DNA from: Pseudomonas sp. | GTDB taxonomy: Bacteria; Pseudomonadota; Gammaproteobacteria; Pseudomonadales; Pseudomonadaceae | DNA length: 6,816 nucleotides | Assembly: GCA_026398835.1 (NCBI GenBank) | Contig: JAPLSD010000487.1 | Span: forward strand, 1 to 6,816 | Direction: 5' to 3' | Shown here: one piece after another, positions 5,393 to 6,816 of the stretch | Position numbering within the stretch: position 1 is the first letter of the stretch | Layout of the letters: each line of letters opens with the position of its first letter | Position numbers and translations under genes: made by a program | The notes under the pieces: model-generated | What the model saw: only the letters and a program-made list of their open reading frames with translations | Databases searched by the model: none | What the model was told of the DNA's origin: nothing

Positions 5393-5932
5393 ATGACCGA
5401 CTCGCAAACGGCTTTCGAACTGTTGCTGGAAATCGACCAGCGTTGTCGTCTGCTGGCGGCGGATTTGCCGTCCCAGGAAACCCGCCTGCAGAGCTGGAGC
5501 GGGATCGGCTTTCGTATCGGCCAATGCGGGTACGTCGCACCCATGGGCGAAGTCAGCGAGGTCCTGCATGAGCCGCGTTATACCGTGCTGCCTGGGGTGA
5601 AGCCTTGGGTCAAGGGCGTGGCTAACTTACGCGGACGGCTGCTGCCGATCATGGACCTGTGCGGTTTCTTCGGGCACGAACTGTCGGCGTTGCGCAAACA
5701 GCGGCGGGTACTGGTGGTTGAGCACAAAGATGTGTTTGTCGGTTTGATGGTCGATGAAGTGTTCGGCATGCAGCACTTTGCGCAGGACAGTCTAGAGTCG
5801 GTGTCGGCGCACACGCTTGAAGGCGCGATTGCACCGTTCGTGAAAGGGCAGTTCCAGCGCGAACAACTCTGGCGGGTATTCAGTCCGTTCGTCCTGGCGC
5901 AATCGCCGGGCTTTTTGGATGTAGCCCTGTAG
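5393..5932 (+). CDS. pilI: Type IV pilus chemotaxis adaptor PilI (CheW-like)
   Basis: PilI couples the receptor PilJ to the histidine kinase ChpA, as CheW does in flagellar chemotaxis. The 179 residues hold one CheW domain at about 38-175, preceded by a short helical lead with DQRCRLLAADLP. Conserved features include APMGEVSEVL at 49-58, the VKGVANLRGRLLPIMDL block at 73-89, and GLMVDEVFGM at 117-126; the C-terminus is SPGFLDVAL. The ATG at 5393 was chosen because MTDSQT matches the family start; the Shine-Dalgarno sequence is poor, and the 10-nt gap from pilH suggests coupled translation. An in-frame ATG at 5372, inside pilH, is not supported. Confidence 0.95.
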   Translation: MTDSQTAFELLLEIDQRCRLLAADLPSQETRLQSWSGIGFRIGQCGYVAPMGEVSEVLHEPRYTVLPGVKPWVKGVANLRGRLLPIMDLCGFFGHELSALRKQRRVLVVEHKDVFVGLMVDEVFGMQHFAQDSLESVSAHTLEGAIAPFVKGQFQREQLWRVFSPFVLAQSPGFLDVAL

Positions 5933-5947
5933 GGGTTTTTGGCAGTA

Positions 5948-5961
5948 CAGGCGGGGGCCTG
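5948..5961 (+). other. Small hairpin between pilI and pilJ
   Basis: CAGGC (5948-5952), loop GGGG, GCCTG (5957-5961) form a 5-bp GC-rich hairpin ending 4 nt before the pilJ ATG. It covers the only G-rich tract where a ribosome could bind, so it may limit initiation at 5966 or point to ATG 5993. This is inference; so short a stem can occur by chance in GC-rich DNA. Confidence 0.25.
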
Positions 5962-5965
5962 ACCG

Positions 5966-6816
5966 ATGATAAAAGCAAAAACAGGCAAGCCAATGGAAGG
6001 GTCGCGCAGCCGCTCGCAGATCATCGCGCTGTTCATGGCCCTGATCGTGTTCATCATGCTGCTGTTCGCCAACTTCGCTTACCTCAACACTCAGTCCAAT
6101 TACGACAAGCAGTACATCGGCCACGCCGGTGAGCTGCGAGTGCTGTCCCAGCGTATCGCCAAGAACGCCACTGAAGCTGCGGCCGGCAAGGCGGCCGCAT
6201 TCAAGCTGCTGAGTGAGGCGCGCAACGATTTTGCGCAACGCTGGGGTTACCTGAAAAAAGGCGACCCAGCCACCGGCCTGCCGGGCGCGCCATCGGCCGT
6301 GCGCCCGCAAATGCGTGCCGTGCAGCTCGATTGGGAGCGCCTGCTGAAAAACACCGACGCGATTCTTTCCAGCGAACAGACCGTGCTATCCCTGCACCAG
6401 GTCGCTGCGACGCTGGCCGAGACCGTGCCGCAATTGCAGGTCGAGTACGAGAAAGTCGTGGAGATCCTGCTACAGCGCGGGGCTCCGGCCAGTCAGGTAG
6501 CCATGGCTCAGCGTCAGTCGCTGTTGGCCGAGCGAATTCTCGGTGCGGTGAACACCGTGCTGTCCGGTGACGAAACCGCCGTGCAAGCCGCCGATGCCTT
6601 TGGTCGTGATGCGGCGCGCTTTGGCCAAGTGCTCAACGGTATGCTCCAGGGCAATCCAGAGCTGAAAATCAGCCGGGTCGAGGACCAGGACGCCCGCGCA
6701 CGTCTGACCGAGATCGCCGAGCTGTTCCAGTTCGTCTCAGGCTCGGTGGATGAAATCCTCGAAACCTCGCCCGAACTGTTCAAGGTCCGAGAATCGGCCA
6801 GCAATATTTTCAGTCT
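5966..6816 (+). CDS. pilJ: Type IV pilus methyl-accepting receptor PilJ (3' end cut by window)
   Basis: PilJ is the inner-membrane receptor of the Pil-Chp system; it signals through PilI and ChpA to control pilus activity. Its 283 visible codons are well under half of a protein of about 680 residues, so the second membrane segment, HAMP-like region and signalling domain lie outside. Visible are a basic N-terminus (MIKAKTGKPMEGSRSRS), one membrane segment at about 18-39 (IIALFMALIVFIMLLFANFAY), and the periplasmic PilJ domains with AGELRVLSQRIAKNATEAA at about 54-72 and later FVSGSVDEILETSPELF. A TGA at 5960-5962 closes the frame just upstream, so ATG 5966 is the earliest ATG; ATG 5993 is an alternative that shortens the cytoplasmic tail by nine residues. 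It follows pilI by 33 bp. Confidence 0.95.
   Translation, partial: MIKAKTGKPMEGSRSRSQIIALFMALIVFIMLLFANFAYLNTQSNYDKQYIGHAGELRVLSQRIAKNATEAAAGKAAAFKLLSEARNDFAQRWGYLKKGDPATGLPGAPSAVRPQMRAVQLDWERLLKNTDAILSSEQTVLSLHQVAATLAETVPQLQVEYEKVVEILLQRGAPASQVAMAQRQSLLAERILGAVNTVLSGDETAVQAADAFGRDAARFGQVLNGMLQGNPELKISRVEDQDARARLTEIAELFQFVSGSVDEILETSPELFKVRESASNIFS

Noticed and set aside
1..6816. Mobile elements, CRISPR arrays, tRNA or rRNA genes
   Set aside because: No transposase, integrase, spaced repeat array, or RNA-gene fold was recognised; gene order and composition look like core chromosome throughout.

Overview
The window reads as a chromosomal segment from a fluorescent-type Pseudomonas. The evidence is the high-GC sequence, protein sequences that match recalled Pseudomonas families almost residue for residue, and the order pyrB-pyrR-ruvX-algH(yqgE)-tonB3-gshB facing pilG-pilH-pilI-pilJ. 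That order is the one I know from Pseudomonas aeruginosa PA0402-PA0411. The species-level placement (P. fluorescens group) is inference.

Left part (1-4329, all minus strand, listed here by coordinate; transcription runs the other way): the first 220 codons of pyrB (cut by the window edge), pyrR, ruvX, algH/yqgE, a broken tonB3, and gshB. pyrR and pyrB lie 27 bp apart and serve pyrimidine synthesis and its control. algH and ruvX overlap by TGATG. gshB makes glutathione and heads the minus-strand block, with a good Shine-Dalgarno sequence and a weak candidate promoter.

Middle (4330-4565): a 236-bp divergent intergenic region holding a tandem 9-bp repeat, an imperfect inverted repeat and a 17-bp palindrome in the presumed pilG leader.

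Right part (4566-6816, plus strand): pilG, pilH, pilI and the first 283 codons of pilJ, cut by the window end. This is the front of the Pil-Chp chemosensory operon that controls type IV pilus motility: two CheY-like regulators, a CheW-like adaptor and the membrane receptor. pilK and chpA are expected beyond the window.

No undescribed multi-gene system is visible. The real anomaly is tonB3. An in-frame amber codon replaces what the family predicts to be nine residues including the YP motif of the TonB C-terminal domain, while the rest of the domain continues in the same frame and looks well conserved. TonB3 is known in P. aeruginosa to be needed for normal twitching motility, so its loss beside an intact-looking pil-chp front end is worth checking. 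Secondary observations are several short inverted repeats in leaders and a possible leaderless algH promoter.
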